This document shows, piece after piece, positions 39,427 through 52,705 of a DNA stretch of 64,000 nucleotides. The stretch is from Cellulomonas terrae (GTDB taxonomy: Bacteria > Actinomycetota > Actinomycetes > Actinomycetales > Cellulomonadaceae), in the NCBI RefSeq assembly GCF_007990265.1, contig NZ_BJWH01000014.1, forward strand, positions 44,293 to 108,292, written 5' to 3'. The stretch's first letter is position 1. Each line of letters opens with the position of its first letter. The position numbers and the translations under genes were made by a program. Under the pieces are notes generated by a model, which saw nothing but the letters and a program-made list of their open reading frames with translations, had not been told where the DNA came from and did not search any database.

Positions 39427-40020
39427 ATGTCTCAGGAGCAGCCCGTCGACTGGACGGCGAAGAAGCCGGGCCGGCGCATGTCCGGCACGCAGCGGCGCGC
39501 CGAGATCCTGGTCGCCGCCCGCCGGGTGTTCGCGGAGCGGGGATACGCCGCCAGCACGGACGAGGTGGCCCGCGCCGCGGGGGTGTCCCAGCCGTACGTC
39601 GTCCGCCTGTTCGGCACCAAGCGTGAGCTCTTCCTCGCGGCGTACTCGGAGGCCAGCGAGCAGATCCTCGCCACGCTCGGCGCCGTGCCTGCGGGGCCCG
39701 ACGCCGGGCGCGCGATGGGCGACGCGTACGTGAGCCTCCTGGCGGACCGCGACCTGCTCCGCCTGGTCATGCACGGGTTCATCGCCGGCGCCGACGAGGA
39801 GGTCGGTCGCGTCGCCCGGCACACGCTGGGGGAGGCGTTCCACCTGTTCCGGGAACGGTCGGGCGCCGACGACGAGACCGCCCGCGGGTTCGTCGCGCAC
39901 GGGATGCTCATCAACGTGCTGCTCGCGGTCGACGCGCCCGCGCACCGGGGCGAGGACGGCGGCCTCGACGCGCTCGTGCAGTGCGTCGAGGACAGCATCA
40001 CCGAGCGGCGCACCGCGTGA
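39427..40020 (+). CDS. TetR/AcrR-family transcriptional regulator
   Basis: 197 residues. Helix-turn-helix near 20-65: QRRAEILVAARRVFAERGYAASTDEVARAAGVSQPYVVRLFGTKRELF. The C-terminal ligand domain is unremarkable. Likely represses the divergent MFS exporter. Its TGA overlaps the GTG of truB (GTGA), so this regulator is placed at the head of the truB transcript; a change in tetR expression could affect truB. Confidence 0.92.
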   Translation: MSQEQPVDWTAKKPGRRMSGTQRRAEILVAARRVFAERGYAASTDEVARAAGVSQPYVVRLFGTKRELFLAAYSEASEQILATLGAVPAGPDAGRAMGDAYVSLLADRDLLRLVMHGFIAGADEEVGRVARHTLGEAFHLFRERSGADDETARGFVAHGMLINVLLAVDAPAHRGEDGGLDALVQCVEDSITERRTA

Positions 40021-40958
40021 CGCGGACCGATCCCGGTCCCCGTCGGCCGACCGCTGCGGACGGTGTGGTCGTCGTCGACAAGCCGGCGGGGTGGACCAGC
40101 CACGACGTCGTGGCGCGCATGCGCCGCCTGGCGAGCACCCGCAAGGTCGGGCACGCGGGCACGCTCGACCCGATGGCGACCGGCGTCCTCGTCGTCGGGA
40201 TCGGGCGCGCGACGCGGCTGCTGACCTACGTCGTCGGTGCCGACAAGGAGTACACCGCGACCGTCCGGCTGGGCGTCACCACGACCACGGACGACGCCGA
40301 GGGGGAGACCCTCGCCACCGTCGACGCGTCCGGGGTGACCTCGGCGGACGTCGTCGCGGGCGCTGCCGCGCTGACAGGAGCGATCCAGCAGGTGCCCAGC
40401 GCCGTCTCCGCCATCAAGGTCGACGGTCAGCGTGCGTACGCCCGGGTCCGCGCCGGCGAGGACGTCGAGCTGGCGGCACGCCCGGTCACCGTCAGCCGGT
40501 TCGACGTGCACGACGTGCGACCGGTGCGGACCGACGACGGCTCGCCCGCGCTCGACGTCGACGTGACGGTCGTCGTCTCGTCGGGAACCTACGTCCGCGC
40601 CCTCGCCCGCGACCTCGGCGCCGGGCTCGGCGTCGGCGGGCACCTGACGGCGCTGCGGCGCACGCGGGTCGGGGGCTACGCGCTCGACGTGGCCAGGTCG
40701 CTGGACGACCTCGGTGCCCTGCCGACGGACGTGCCGATCGACGTCGTGTCGCTCGCCGACTCCGCCCGTGCCACGTTCCCGGTGCGGGACCTCACCGCCG
40801 CCGAGGCGCGCGCCCTGTCCTACGGGCAGTCCATCGCGGTGGTCGACGGCGCACCGGGGGCGACCGTCGCGGGGATCGGCCCGGACGGCGAGCTCGTGGC
40901 GCTGCTCGAGGAGCGGGGCGGCGCGGTCCGTCCGGCGCTGGTGTTCGCACCTGCCTGA
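40017..40958 (+). CDS. truB: tRNA pseudouridine(55) synthase
   Basis: 313 residues. GVVVVDKPAGWTSHDVV near 16, KVGHAGTLDPMATGVLVV near 44 with the catalytic Asp, and the SGTYVRALARDLG segment near 192. A C-terminal PUA-like part is suggested by AEARALSYGQSIAV. Makes pseudouridine 55 in the T-loop of tRNAs. GTG 40017 overlaps the tetR stop; a start further upstream would lie inside tetR. Confidence 0.95.
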   Translation: MTRTDPGPRRPTAADGVVVVDKPAGWTSHDVVARMRRLASTRKVGHAGTLDPMATGVLVVGIGRATRLLTYVVGADKEYTATVRLGVTTTTDDAEGETLATVDASGVTSADVVAGAAALTGAIQQVPSAVSAIKVDGQRAYARVRAGEDVELAARPVTVSRFDVHDVRPVRTDDGSPALDVDVTVVVSSGTYVRALARDLGAGLGVGGHLTALRRTRVGGYALDVARSLDDLGALPTDVPIDVVSLADSARATFPVRDLTAAEARALSYGQSIAVVDGAPGATVAGIGPDGELVALLEERGGAVRPALVFAPA

Positions 40959-41020
40959 GCGTCGGTCACCCGTCCGGGCGAATCGTTTCGAGGCCCTTCC
41001 GATATGTCCGCTTCGAGGGC

Positions 41021-41026
41021 TACTCT
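41021..41026 (+). promoter_or_regulatory. Putative -10 element of the cenC promoter
   Basis: TACTCT, 32 bases upstream of the CebR/CelR-like operator. The repeated heptamer TTCGAGG (40987-40993 and 41012-41018) flanks the likely -35 area; TTCCGA at 40997-41002 is a poor -35 candidate. Confidence 0.35.
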
Positions 41027-41058
41027 GCGCGGAGCGTCATCGGCGCCCCACAGGGTTG

Positions 41059-41072
41059 TGGGAGCGCTCCTA
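41059..41072. promoter_or_regulatory. CebR/CelR-type LacI-family operator upstream of the cellulase gene
   Basis: TGGGAGCGCTCCTA differs in one base from the perfect palindrome TGGGAGCGCTCCCA, known as the operator of Thermobifida CelR and Streptomyces CebR, which repress cellulase genes until cellobiose is present. It lies 14 bases before the start codon, downstream of the putative -10. Confidence 0.85.
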
Positions 41073-41086
41073 TCTAGGGAGACACC

Positions 41087-44000
41087 GTGGTTTCTCGTCG
41101 CACCTGGCGCACAGGCGCCGCCTTGACCGCTACAGCCGCACTTGTCCTCGTGGGCATCGCCCCGGCCGTCGCCGACGTGCCGGAGGAGTCGTTCGACGAC
41201 GGGCCCGGAGCGTGGGTCGCCTACGGCCACGAGGGGGCGATCGACACCAGCGGCGACGCCTTCTGCGTCGACGTCCCCGCCGGCTCGGCGCAGTACGGCG
41301 TCGGCGTCCTGCTCAACGGCGTCGAGGTCGAGCAGGGGTCGACGTACACGCTCGCGTTCTCGGCGTCGGCGACGACCGACGTCACGATCCGCGCGCTCGT
41401 CGGCCAGAACGGAGCCCCGTACGGCACCGTGGTCGACACGAGCCCGGCGCTGACCTCGGACCTCACGGACTTCTCCTACGAGTTCACCGCGGCGGACAGC
41501 TACCCCGCGACCGCCACGCCCGACGAGCCCGAGGGGCAGATCGCGTTCCAGCTCGGCGGCTTCAGCCCCGACGCGTGGACGTTCTGCCTGGACGACGTGT
41601 CGCTGTCCTCCGACGTCGAGCTCCTGCCGCACACCTCGTTCGCCGAGTCGCTCGGGCCGTGGGGCCTGTACGGCGGGGCGGACCCGGTGTTCGCCGACGG
41701 CGGCGTCTGCACCACGCTGCCCGGTGGGCAGAGCAACCCGTGGGACGCCGGGCTGGCCTTCACCGGGATCCCGGTCGAGGAGGGGCAGAACTACGTCCTG
41801 TCCTTCACCGCCAAGGCGACGCCCGACACTCCCGTGCGGGTCATCGTCGGCGAGGGCGGCGGCGCGTACCGGACCACGTTCGAGCAGGCCTCGGTGCCGC
41901 TGACCAGCGAGCTGACGACGTACACCTATCCGTTCACGGCGAACCTCACGTTCCCCGCCGACGGCACGGCGCCCGGCCAGCTGGCCTTCCACCTGGGCAA
42001 GTCGGTCCCGTACGAGTTCTGCATCACGGACGTGTCGCTGCGGACCACCGCGAGCCCGCCGCCGCCGTACGAGCCCGAGACCGGGCCGCGCGTGCGCGTG
42101 AACCAGGTCGGCTACGTCCCCGAGGGACCGAAGCGCGCGACCCTCGTGACGGACGCCACCGAGGCGCTCCCGTGGGAGCTGCACGACGCTGCCGACGCCG
42201 TGGTGGCCAGCGGGACGACCACGCCGGAGGGCACGGACGCCTCGACCGACCTGAACGTCCACGTCATCGACTTCTCCGACGTGACGACCTCCGGCGCCGG
42301 CTACACGCTGGTGGCCGACGGGGAGACGAGCCGGCCGTTCGACATCGACGCGGACCTGTACCAGCAGCTCCGCCAGGACGCGCTGGACTACTTCTACCTG
42401 GCCCGCTCCGGCACGCCGATCGACGGCGCGATCGTCGGCGAGGAGTACGCCCGTGAGGCCGGGCACGTCGGGGTCGCACCCAACCAGGGCGACACCGAGG
42501 TCCCGTGCATCGGGCCGCGCGACTACTACGACGGCTGGACCTGCGACTACACGCTCGACGTCTCGGGCGGTTGGTACGACGCCGGTGACCACGGCAAGTA
42601 CGTCGTCAACGGCGGCATCTCGGTCGCGCAGCTGCTCGGCACGTACGAGCGCACCCTGACGGCGTCCACGGCGACGCCCGGAGCGCTCGGCGACGGCACC
42701 CTCGACGTGCCCGAGCACGGCAACGGCGTGCCCGACGTGCTGGACGAGGCGCGCTGGGAGCTCGAGTGGATGCAGAAGATGATCGCGCCGTCCGGCGAGT
42801 ACGCGGGCATGGTGCACCACAAGATCCACGACGAGGGCTGGACGGGCCTGCCGCTGGCTCCTGCGGACGACCCGCAGGTGCGCTCGCTGCACCGTCCGTC
42901 CACGGCCGCGACCCTGAACGTCGCCGCGGTGGCTGCGCAGGGCGCCCGCCTGTTCCGCGAGTACGACCCGGCGTTCGCCGACTCGCTGCTGGAGACGGCG
43001 CGGTCGACCTGGGCTGCCGCTCTCGAGCACCCGGCCGTCTACGCGCCGGCCGCGGCGGGCTCCGACGGCGGTGGCCCGTACGACGACTCCGTCGTCACGG
43101 ACGAGTTCTACTGGGCGGCCGCGGAGCTGTTCCTCACCACCGGTGAGGACGAGTTCGAGCAGTTCGTCCTCACGAGCCCGCAGCACACCGCGGACGTGTT
43201 CACCGCCGGCGGGTTCAACTGGGGGAGCACCGCGGCGCTGGGTCGGATCGACCTGGCTACGGTGCCGAACGACCTGCCGGGGCTCGCCGACGTCAAGGCG
43301 TCGGTCGTCGCCGGGGCGGACGAGTATGTCGCCAGCCAGGCGGTGCACCCGTTCGGCTCGGTCTACTCGCCCACGTCGGGCACCTACGACTGGGGCTCCA
43401 GCTCGTCGGTGACCAACAACCTGGTCGTCCTCGGCGTCGCCTACGACCTCACCGGTGACACGACGTACAGCAACGCGGTGCTCGAAGGGATGGACTACCT
43501 GCTCGGCCGCAACGGTCTCAACCAGTCGTACGTCACCGGGTGGGGCGAGGTGGCCTCGCACCAGCAGCACAGCCGCTGGTTCGCGCACTCCCTCGACCCG
43601 GGCCTGCCGGAGCCCCCGCCGGGTTCGCTCGCGGGCGGACCCAACTCGGTCACCGGCACCTGGGACCCGACGATGCAGGCGACGTTCACGCAGGGCTGCG
43701 CGCCGGCGATGTGCTACCTCGACGTCATCTCCTCCTGGGCGTCCAACGAGATCACGATCAACTGGAACTCGTCGATGTCGTGGGTGGCGTCGTTCGTCGC
43801 GGACCTCGGTGCCGGCGCCCCGGCGCAGGTGGCTCCGGAGATCACGCAGCAGCCTGCGTCGGTGACGGCGGCCCTCGGCTCCACGGCGTCGTTCACCGCG
43901 GCGGCGTCCGGGCGGCCCACGCCGACGGTCCAGTGGCAGGTCCAGCAGGCCGGACCGTGGCGCGACGTCGTGGGCGCGACGTCGACCACCCTGGACGTCG

Positions 44001-44392
44001 TGGTCACCGCCGGCGCCCGGTACCGCGCGGTGTTCACCAACGCGGCCGGCTCGGCGACGACCAAGGTGGCGACGCTGACCGTGGCGAAGTCGGCCCCGGT
44101 CGTCACCAAGCACCCGGAGCCGGTCCGTGCGGCGCTCGGGAAGACCGTGTCGTTCACCGCGGCCGCGACCGGCTACCCGGCACCGTCGGTCACGTGGCAG
44201 GTGCGCTGGTTCGGCAGCCCGTGGGTCACGGTGCCGGGTGCGAAGAGCACGACGCTCACGTTCAGGACCAGCGTGCTGAGCGTCGGCACGGAGTACCGGG
44301 CGGTCTTCAAGAACCCGGCCGGGACCGCGGCGACGAACCCTGCGCGGCTCACGGTCACGCTGCCGGGGCACCACCCGGGGAAGCCCTCGTAG
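41087..44392 (+). CDS. cenC: CenC-type endoglucanase: CBM4-CBM4-Ig-GH9-Ig-Ig
   Basis: 1101 residues, the same length and domain order as Cellulomonas fimi CenC. Sec signal peptide to about 29 (ALTATAALVLVGIAPAVA). Two CBM4 modules (about 30-180 and 182-325) start with SFDDGPGAWVAYG and SFAESLGPWGLYG. A CelD_N Ig-like domain follows (VRVNQVGYVPEGPKRATLV). The GH9 catalytic domain runs about 430-900, with the base-side pair Asp498/Asp501 in WYDAGDHG, His834 in SRWFAHSLD and acid Glu888 in SNEITINWN. Two Ig-like repeats end the protein. Secreted; CBM4 binds amorphous cellulose and GH9 cuts it. GTG start after GGGAG. Confidence 0.96.
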   Translation: MVSRRTWRTGAALTATAALVLVGIAPAVADVPEESFDDGPGAWVAYGHEGAIDTSGDAFCVDVPAGSAQYGVGVLLNGVEVEQGSTYTLAFSASATTDVTIRALVGQNGAPYGTVVDTSPALTSDLTDFSYEFTAADSYPATATPDEPEGQIAFQLGGFSPDAWTFCLDDVSLSSDVELLPHTSFAESLGPWGLYGGADPVFADGGVCTTLPGGQSNPWDAGLAFTGIPVEEGQNYVLSFTAKATPDTPVRVIVGEGGGAYRTTFEQASVPLTSELTTYTYPFTANLTFPADGTAPGQLAFHLGKSVPYEFCITDVSLRTTASPPPPYEPETGPRVRVNQVGYVPEGPKRATLVTDATEALPWELHDAADAVVASGTTTPEGTDASTDLNVHVIDFSDVTTSGAGYTLVADGETSRPFDIDADLYQQLRQDALDYFYLARSGTPIDGAIVGEEYAREAGHVGVAPNQGDTEVPCIGPRDYYDGWTCDYTLDVSGGWYDAGDHGKYVVNGGISVAQLLGTYERTLTASTATPGALGDGTLDVPEHGNGVPDVLDEARWELEWMQKMIAPSGEYAGMVHHKIHDEGWTGLPLAPADDPQVRSLHRPSTAATLNVAAVAAQGARLFREYDPAFADSLLETARSTWAAALEHPAVYAPAAAGSDGGGPYDDSVVTDEFYWAAAELFLTTGEDEFEQFVLTSPQHTADVFTAGGFNWGSTAALGRIDLATVPNDLPGLADVKASVVAGADEYVASQAVHPFGSVYSPTSGTYDWGSSSSVTNNLVVLGVAYDLTGDTTYSNAVLEGMDYLLGRNGLNQSYVTGWGEVASHQQHSRWFAHSLDPGLPEPPPGSLAGGPNSVTGTWDPTMQATFTQGCAPAMCYLDVISSWASNEITINWNSSMSWVASFVADLGAGAPAQVAPEITQQPASVTAALGSTASFTAAASGRPTPTVQWQVQQAGPWRDVVGATSTTLDVVVTAGARYRAVFTNAAGSATTKVATLTVAKSAPVVTKHPEPVRAALGKTVSFTAAATGYPAPSVTWQVRWFGSPWVTVPGAKSTTLTFRTSVLSVGTEYRAVFKNPAGTAATNPARLTVTLPGHHPGKPS

Positions 44393-44406
44393 GTCCTGCT
44401 CCTCCG

Positions 44407-44437
44407 CCCGGCGCGCGCCTCGATGGCGTGCGCCGGG
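44407..44437 (+). terminator. Terminator after cenC
   Basis: 13-bp stem (one G-T pair) CCCGGCGCGCGCC / GGCGTGCGCCGGG with a 5-base loop, 14 bases after the stop. No T tract. Confidence 0.65.
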
Positions 44438-44505
44438 TGGACGGGATGGCAGGCTTGTCCGTCGAGCCCTCGATCGCGCGCGGGCACGGACGACGAGGAG
44501 CAGGT

Positions 44506-45534
44506 GTGCAGGTCTGGAGGGAGCTGTCCGACGTGCCCGCGGACTTCGGTCCGTCGGTGGTGACGATCGGCAACTTCGACGGCGTCCACCGCGGTCACGT
44601 GGGCGTGCTGCGCCGGATGTGCGCCGACGCTGCGGCGGTGGGGGCGCAGGCGGTCGCCGTGACGTTCAGCCCGCACCCGCAGCAGGTGCACCGGCCGGAC
44701 ACCGCCCCGCCGCTGCTCACGGGCGACGCGGACCGCCTCGAGCTCCTGGAGCAGACGGGTCTCGACGCCGTGCTGCTGCTGGAGTACACCCTCGAGTTCG
44801 CCCGGCAGACGCCCGAGGAGTTCGTCCGGCGGTACCTGGTGGACGTCCTGCACGCGTGCACGGTCGTGGTCGGGCGCGACGTGCGGTTCGGCTGGAACAA
44901 CTCCGGCGACCTGTCGACCATGGTCGAGCTGGGACGCGAGCACGGCTTCGACGTCGAGGTCATCGACGACGTGACCCCCGCCGAGTCCGCCGACCCGGGC
45001 AGCGCGGAGGACCGGGTGGCGGACCCCCTGCGGCGACGCTGGTCCTCGACGTGGGTGCGCGAGCTGCTGGAGGCCGGCGACGTCGTCCAGGCGGCACGGG
45101 TGCTGGGCCGGCCGCACCGCCTGCGCGGCGTCGTCGTGCACGGCGACGCACGGGGTCGTGACCTCGGCTTCCCGACGGCCAACCTCGGACCTGACGCGAC
45201 GGGCATGGTCCCGGCCGACGGCGTGTACGCGGGCTGGCTGCGGCGCACGTCCGCCGCCGCCGACGACCCCGACAGGGTCCTGCCGGCGGCGGTCTCCATC
45301 GGCACCAACCCGACCTTCGACGGCGTCGAGCGCCGCGTGGAGGCGTACGTCCTGGACCGCACCGACCTCGACCTGTACGACGAGGTCGTGGTGCTCGAGC
45401 TCGTCGAGCGGCTGCGGCCGACGCTGAGGTTCGACTCGATCGACGACCTGGTCGAGCGGATGCACGAGGACGTCGCACGGGTGCGGGCGATCCTGGGAGA
45501 CCAGCCCGGTGCCGGAGGCATCCCCGCAGCCTGA
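44506..45534 (+). CDS. ribF: Bifunctional riboflavin kinase / FAD synthetase
   Basis: 342 residues. N-terminal nucleotidyltransferase: [21 protein letters not shown] near 20 and [11 protein letters not shown] near 60. C-terminal flavokinase: [17 protein letters not shown] near 215 and [10 protein letters not shown] near 262. Makes FMN and FAD. GTG 44506 with GAGGAG 5 bases upstream. ribF normally follows truB; here cenC lies between. Confidence 0.95.
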   Translation: MQVWRELSDVPADFGPSVVTIGNFDGVHRGHVGVLRRMCADAAAVGAQAVAVTFSPHPQQVHRPDTAPPLLTGDADRLELLEQTGLDAVLLLEYTLEFARQTPEEFVRRYLVDVLHACTVVVGRDVRFGWNNSGDLSTMVELGREHGFDVEVIDDVTPAESADPGSAEDRVADPLRRRWSSTWVRELLEAGDVVQAARVLGRPHRLRGVVVHGDARGRDLGFPTANLGPDATGMVPADGVYAGWLRRTSAAADDPDRVLPAAVSIGTNPTFDGVERRVEAYVLDRTDLDLYDEVVVLELVERLRPTLRFDSIDDLVERMHEDVARVRAILGDQPGAGGIPAA

Positions 45535-45540
45535 TAGTCT
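45535..45540 (+). promoter_or_regulatory. Putative -10 element for rpsO
   Basis: TAGTCT directly after the ribF stop; would give a leader of about 80 bases before rpsO, room for S15 feedback control, though no recognisable fold was identified. Confidence 0.35.
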
Positions 45541-45626
45541 ATGGGCGCCGTACGAACGGCCGCGGACAGAGAGAGCCCGGGTGGACATGCCCCGGCGCAC
45601 CGCGCAACGAGACAACCTGGAGAACC

Positions 45627-45896
45627 GTGCCGCTCGAAAGTGCCGTCAAGCAGTCCATCATGACCGAGTACGCCACCCACGAGGGTGACACCGGTTCCCC
45701 CGAGGTCCAGATCGCGATGCTCACGCAGCGCATCAAGGACCTCACGGAGCACCTCAAGACCCACAAGCACGACCACCACAGCCGCCGCGGTCTGCTGCTG
45801 CTCGTCGGTCAGCGTCGCCGCCTTCTCGGGTACCTGCAGAAGGTCGACATCAACCGCTACCGCAGCATCATCGAGCGGCTCGGCCTGCGCCGATAA
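45627..45896 (+). CDS. rpsO: 30S ribosomal protein S15
   Basis: 89 residues, the family length. Contains [36 protein letters not shown] and the [24 protein letters not shown] end. Early 30S assembly protein that binds 16S rRNA helices 20-22. GTG start with GGAG nearby. Followed by a terminator, then pnp, as in most bacteria. Confidence 0.97.
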   Translation: MPLESAVKQSIMTEYATHEGDTGSPEVQIAMLTQRIKDLTEHLKTHKHDHHSRRGLLLLVGQRRRLLGYLQKVDINRYRSIIERLGLRR

Positions 45897-45903
45897 CGCC
45901 TCC

Positions 45904-45938
45904 GACCAGCCCGGACCCGCTCAGGGTCCGGGCTGGTC
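45904..45938 (+). terminator. Terminator after rpsO
   Basis: 15-bp perfect stem GACCAGCCCGGACCC / GGGTCCGGGCTGGTC with loop GCTCA, 7 bases after the rpsO stop. Confidence 0.8.
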
Positions 45939-46023
45939 TGGCGTCACGGCCTTTCAGTACGCACGTCCAGCACCACAGCACCACCACACCGCGTCGGTCC
46001 GCTCGGTTCGGTCCTCGGTAGTG

Positions 46024-46035
46024 GCTTCCGGAAGC
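46024..46035 (+). promoter_or_regulatory. 12-base perfect palindrome in the pnp leader
   Basis: GCTTCCGGAAGC, in the 175-base segment between the rpsO terminator and pnp. In E. coli the pnp leader forms an RNase III-cut hairpin for autoregulation; this palindrome is a candidate for a comparable element, but similarity was not shown. Confidence 0.25.
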
Positions 46036-46113
46036 TCCGCGAGGGGAGTCCGGTGGCCTCGATCGAAGATCGCTCGCGGACGGCCGGCGCCTTCAAGAAA
46101 GAGGAGGGCACCC

Positions 46114-48357
46114 GTGGAGGGTCCCGAGATCCAGTTCGCCGAGGCACTGATCGACAACGGTCGCTTCGGCACCCGCACCGTCCGCTTCGAGACCGGCCGC
46201 ATCGCCAAGCAGGCCGCCGGTGCCGCCGTCGCCTACCTCGACGGTGAGACGACGCTGCTCGCCGCCACGACGGCCGGCAAGCACCCGAAGGAGCAGTTCG
46301 ACTTCTTCCCGCTGACGATCGACGTCGAGGAGCGGCAGTACGCCGCGGGCAAGATCCCCGGCTCGTTCTTCCGCCGTGAGGGTCGCCCGAGCACCGAGGC
46401 CATCCTCGCGTGCCGCCTGATCGACCGCCCGCTGCGTCCCCTGTTCGTCAAGGGCCTGCGCAACGAGGTCCAGGTCGTCATCACCGTCCTGTCGATCCAC
46501 CCGGACGACGCGTACGACACGCTCGCCATCAACGCCGCGTCCATCTCGACGCAGCTGTCGGGCCTGCCGTTCTCCGGCCCCGTCGGTGGCGTGCGGATCG
46601 CGCTCGTCGACGGCCAGTGGGTCGCGTTCCCGCGGTACTCCGAGCGTGAGCGTGCGACGTTCGACATGGTCGTCGCGGGTCGCGTCGTCGGTGACGACGT
46701 CGCCATCGCCATGATCGAGGCCGAGGCCCCCGAGAAGTCCTGGAACATCATCAAGTTCGAGGGTGGCGTCGCCCCCACGGAGGAGATCGTCGCCCAGGGC
46801 CTCGAGGCCGCGAAGCCGTTCATCAAGGTGCTCGTCCAGGCGCAGCAGGAGCTCGCGGCGAAGGCCGCCAAGGAGACCCAGGTCTTCCCGACGTTCCCCG
46901 ACTACCAGGACGACGCCTACGCCGCCGTCGAGGCCGCCTCGACGCAGCCGCTGAGCGACGCGCTGAGCATCGCGGACAAGCAGTCCCGCGAGAACCGCCT
47001 CGACGAGATCAAGGCCGAGGTCGTCGCGCAGCTCTCCGCGCAGTTCGAGGGTCGCGAGAAGGAGCTGTCCGCGGCGTACCGCTCGGTGCAGAAGAAGCTC
47101 ATCCGCCAGCGCATCCTCACGGACGGCTTCCGCATCGACGGCCGTGGCCTGCGGGACATCCGCACGCTCTCGGCCGAGGTCGAGGTCCTGCCCCGCGTGC
47201 ACGGCTCGGCGATCTTCGAGCGCGGCGAGACCCAGATCCTGGGTGTCACCACGCTGAACATGCTGCGCATGGAGCAGCAGCTCGACACGCTCTCCCCGGA
47301 GACGCGCAAGCGCTACATGCACAACTACAACTTCCCGCCCTACTCCACGGGTGAGACGGGTCGCGTCGGTTCGCCGAAGCGTCGCGAGATCGGCCACGGG
47401 GCGCTCGCCGAGCGCGCGCTCATGCCGGTGCTGCCGAGCCGCGAAGAGTTCCCGTACGCCATCCGCCAGGTCTCCGAGGCGCTGAGCTCCAACGGCTCGA
47501 CGTCCATGGGCTCGGTCTGCGCGTCCACCCTGTCGCTGCTCAACGCCGGTGTGCCGCTGCGCGCACCCGTCGCGGGCATCGCGATGGGCCTCGTGTCCGA
47601 CACGGTGGACGGTGAGACCCGCTACGCGGCGCTCACCGACATCCTCGGCGCCGAGGACGCGTTCGGTGACATGGACTTCAAGGTCGCCGGTACCCGCGAG
47701 TTCGTCACGGCCATCCAGCTCGACACCAAGCTCGACGGCATCCCCGCCTCGGTGCTCGGTGGCGCGCTCACGCAGGCCAAGGAGGCTCGCCTGGCGATCC
47801 TCGACGTCATCGCCGAGGCGATCGACGTGCCCGACGAGATGAGCCCGTTCGCTCCTCGCGTCATCACGGTGAAGGTTCCCGTCGACAAGATCGGCGAGGT
47901 CATCGGGCCGAAGGGCAAGATGATCAACCAGATCCAGGAGGAGACCGGCGCCGACATCTCGATCGAGGACGACGGCACGGTCTACATCGGCGCCACCGAC
48001 GGTCCGTCGGCGGAGGCCGCGCGTGCGGCGATCAACGCGATCGCCAACCCGCACATGCCCGAGATCGGGGAGCGCTTCGTCGGCACGGTCGTCAAGACCA
48101 CGACGTTCGGCGCGTTCATCTCGCTCTCGCCGGGCAAGGACGGTCTGCTGCACATCTCGCAGATCCGCAAGCTCGTCGGTGGTCGCCGCGTCGAGAACGT
48201 CGAGGACGTCCTGGCCGTGGGCCAGAAGGTCCAGGTCGAGATCGGCGAGATCGACCCGCGCGGCAAGCTGTCGCTGCACGCGGTGATCGAGGAGGGCGCC
48301 GACGGCGACGCGGCGGCTTCCTCGGTCGAGGGCACGGCCGAGCCGGTCGACGCCTGA
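46114..48357 (+). CDS. pnp: Polyribonucleotide nucleotidyltransferase (PNPase)
   Basis: 747 residues. Two RNase PH-like domains: the first begins [26 protein letters not shown], the second near 340 has [25 protein letters not shown] with the phosphate-binding region around [22 protein letters not shown]. Then a KH domain ([23 protein letters not shown] near 595) and an S1 domain ([20 protein letters not shown] near 660). Phosphorolytic 3'-5' RNA decay and, in actinobacteria, 3' tailing. GTG 46114 with GAGGAGGG upstream; the longer frame crosses the rpsO terminator. Confidence 0.97.
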   Translation: MEGPEIQFAEALIDNGRFGTRTVRFETGRIAKQAAGAAVAYLDGETTLLAATTAGKHPKEQFDFFPLTIDVEERQYAAGKIPGSFFRREGRPSTEAILACRLIDRPLRPLFVKGLRNEVQVVITVLSIHPDDAYDTLAINAASISTQLSGLPFSGPVGGVRIALVDGQWVAFPRYSERERATFDMVVAGRVVGDDVAIAMIEAEAPEKSWNIIKFEGGVAPTEEIVAQGLEAAKPFIKVLVQAQQELAAKAAKETQVFPTFPDYQDDAYAAVEAASTQPLSDALSIADKQSRENRLDEIKAEVVAQLSAQFEGREKELSAAYRSVQKKLIRQRILTDGFRIDGRGLRDIRTLSAEVEVLPRVHGSAIFERGETQILGVTTLNMLRMEQQLDTLSPETRKRYMHNYNFPPYSTGETGRVGSPKRREIGHGALAERALMPVLPSREEFPYAIRQVSEALSSNGSTSMGSVCASTLSLLNAGVPLRAPVAGIAMGLVSDTVDGETRYAALTDILGAEDAFGDMDFKVAGTREFVTAIQLDTKLDGIPASVLGGALTQAKEARLAILDVIAEAIDVPDEMSPFAPRVITVKVPVDKIGEVIGPKGKMINQIQEETGADISIEDDGTVYIGATDGPSAEAARAAINAIANPHMPEIGERFVGTVVKTTTFGAFISLSPGKDGLLHISQIRKLVGGRRVENVEDVLAVGQKVQVEIGEIDPRGKLSLHAVIEEGADGDAAASSVEGTAEPVDA

Positions 48358-49661
48358 CGATGCCCTTGGACCTCCCGCTCGTCCGCCCGGGTCAGCCCGG
48401 GGCCGAGCAGTCCGTCGGGCAGGACGGCGACGCCATCGTGCGTCGTTCCGTCCTGCCCGGCGGGGTCCGCGTGCTCACGGAGCACATGCCGGGCCTGCGC
48501 TCGGCGACCGTGGGTGCGTGGGTCGGTGTCGGCTCGCGCGACGAGTCCGACGGCCACCACGGCTCGACGCACTTCCTCGAGCACCTGCTGTTCAAGGGCA
48601 CCGCACGCCGTACCGCGATGGACATCGCGGAGGCGTTCGACGCCGTCGGTGGTGAGGCCAACGCCGCCACCGGCAAGGAGCACACCTGCTACTACGCACG
48701 GGTGCTCGACTCGGACCTCCCGATGGCGGTCGACGTCATCGCCGACATGGTCACCTCCGCGCGCCTGGACACCGACGAGCTCGAGACCGAGCGCGGCGTG
48801 ATCCTCGAAGAGCTCGCGATGAACGACGACGACCCGAGCGACGTCGTCCACGAGCAGTTCGCCGCCGCCGTCCTGGGCGACCACGCCCTGGGTCGCCCGA
48901 TCGGCGGCACCCCCGACACCATCCGCGCGGTCCCGCGCGACGCCGTGTGGGAGCACTACCGCGAGCACTACCGGCCCTCGACGCTCGTCGTCACGGCCGC
49001 CGGTGGCGTCGACCACGACGTGCTGTGCGCCCAGGTCAGCGAGGCGCTCACCACGGGTGGCTGGCCCCTGGACGTCGGCGCGGAGCCGCACAGCCGCCGC
49101 GTGCCGACGGACGTCGCCGTGCAGGCCGGCCAGGGTGGGATCCCCGCCTCCGGTGTCGAGCGCACGATCCGACGGCACACCGAGCAGGCGAACGTCATCG
49201 TCGGCGGCACCTCGCTCACCGCGACGGACCCGAAGCGGTTCACGCTCTCGGTCCTGAACGCGGTCCTCGGCGGCGGCATGTCGTCGCGACTGTTCCAGGA
49301 GATCCGCGAGCGCCGCGGCCTGGCCTACTCCACCTACTCGTTCGCCTCCGGGCACGCCGACACCGGCGTCTTCGGCCTCTACGCGGGCTGCACGCCGGGC
49401 AAGGTCGACGAGGTCGTCGCCCTCATGGTCGCGGAGTGGGAGCGGATGGCCGACGCGCCCATCACGCAGGCCGAGCTCGAGCGGTCGATGGGGCAGCTCG
49501 CCGGGGGACTGGTGCTCGGCATGGAGGACTCCGGCTCGCGCATGAGCCGGCTCGGCAAGTCCGAGCTCGTGCACGGCTCGCTGCTGAGCATCGACGAGTC
49601 GCTCGACCTGATCCGTGCCGTCACGGTGCAGGACGTGCAGGACCTCGCCGCCGAGCTGGCG

Positions 49662-52701
<3,040 letters not shown>

Positions 52702-52705
<4 letters not shown>

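Noticed and set aside
44393..44505. Extra coding sequence between cenC and ribF in the ribF frame
   Set aside because: The frame is open but crosses the cenC terminator hairpin; GTG 44506 has GAGGAG and gives the RibF N-terminus.
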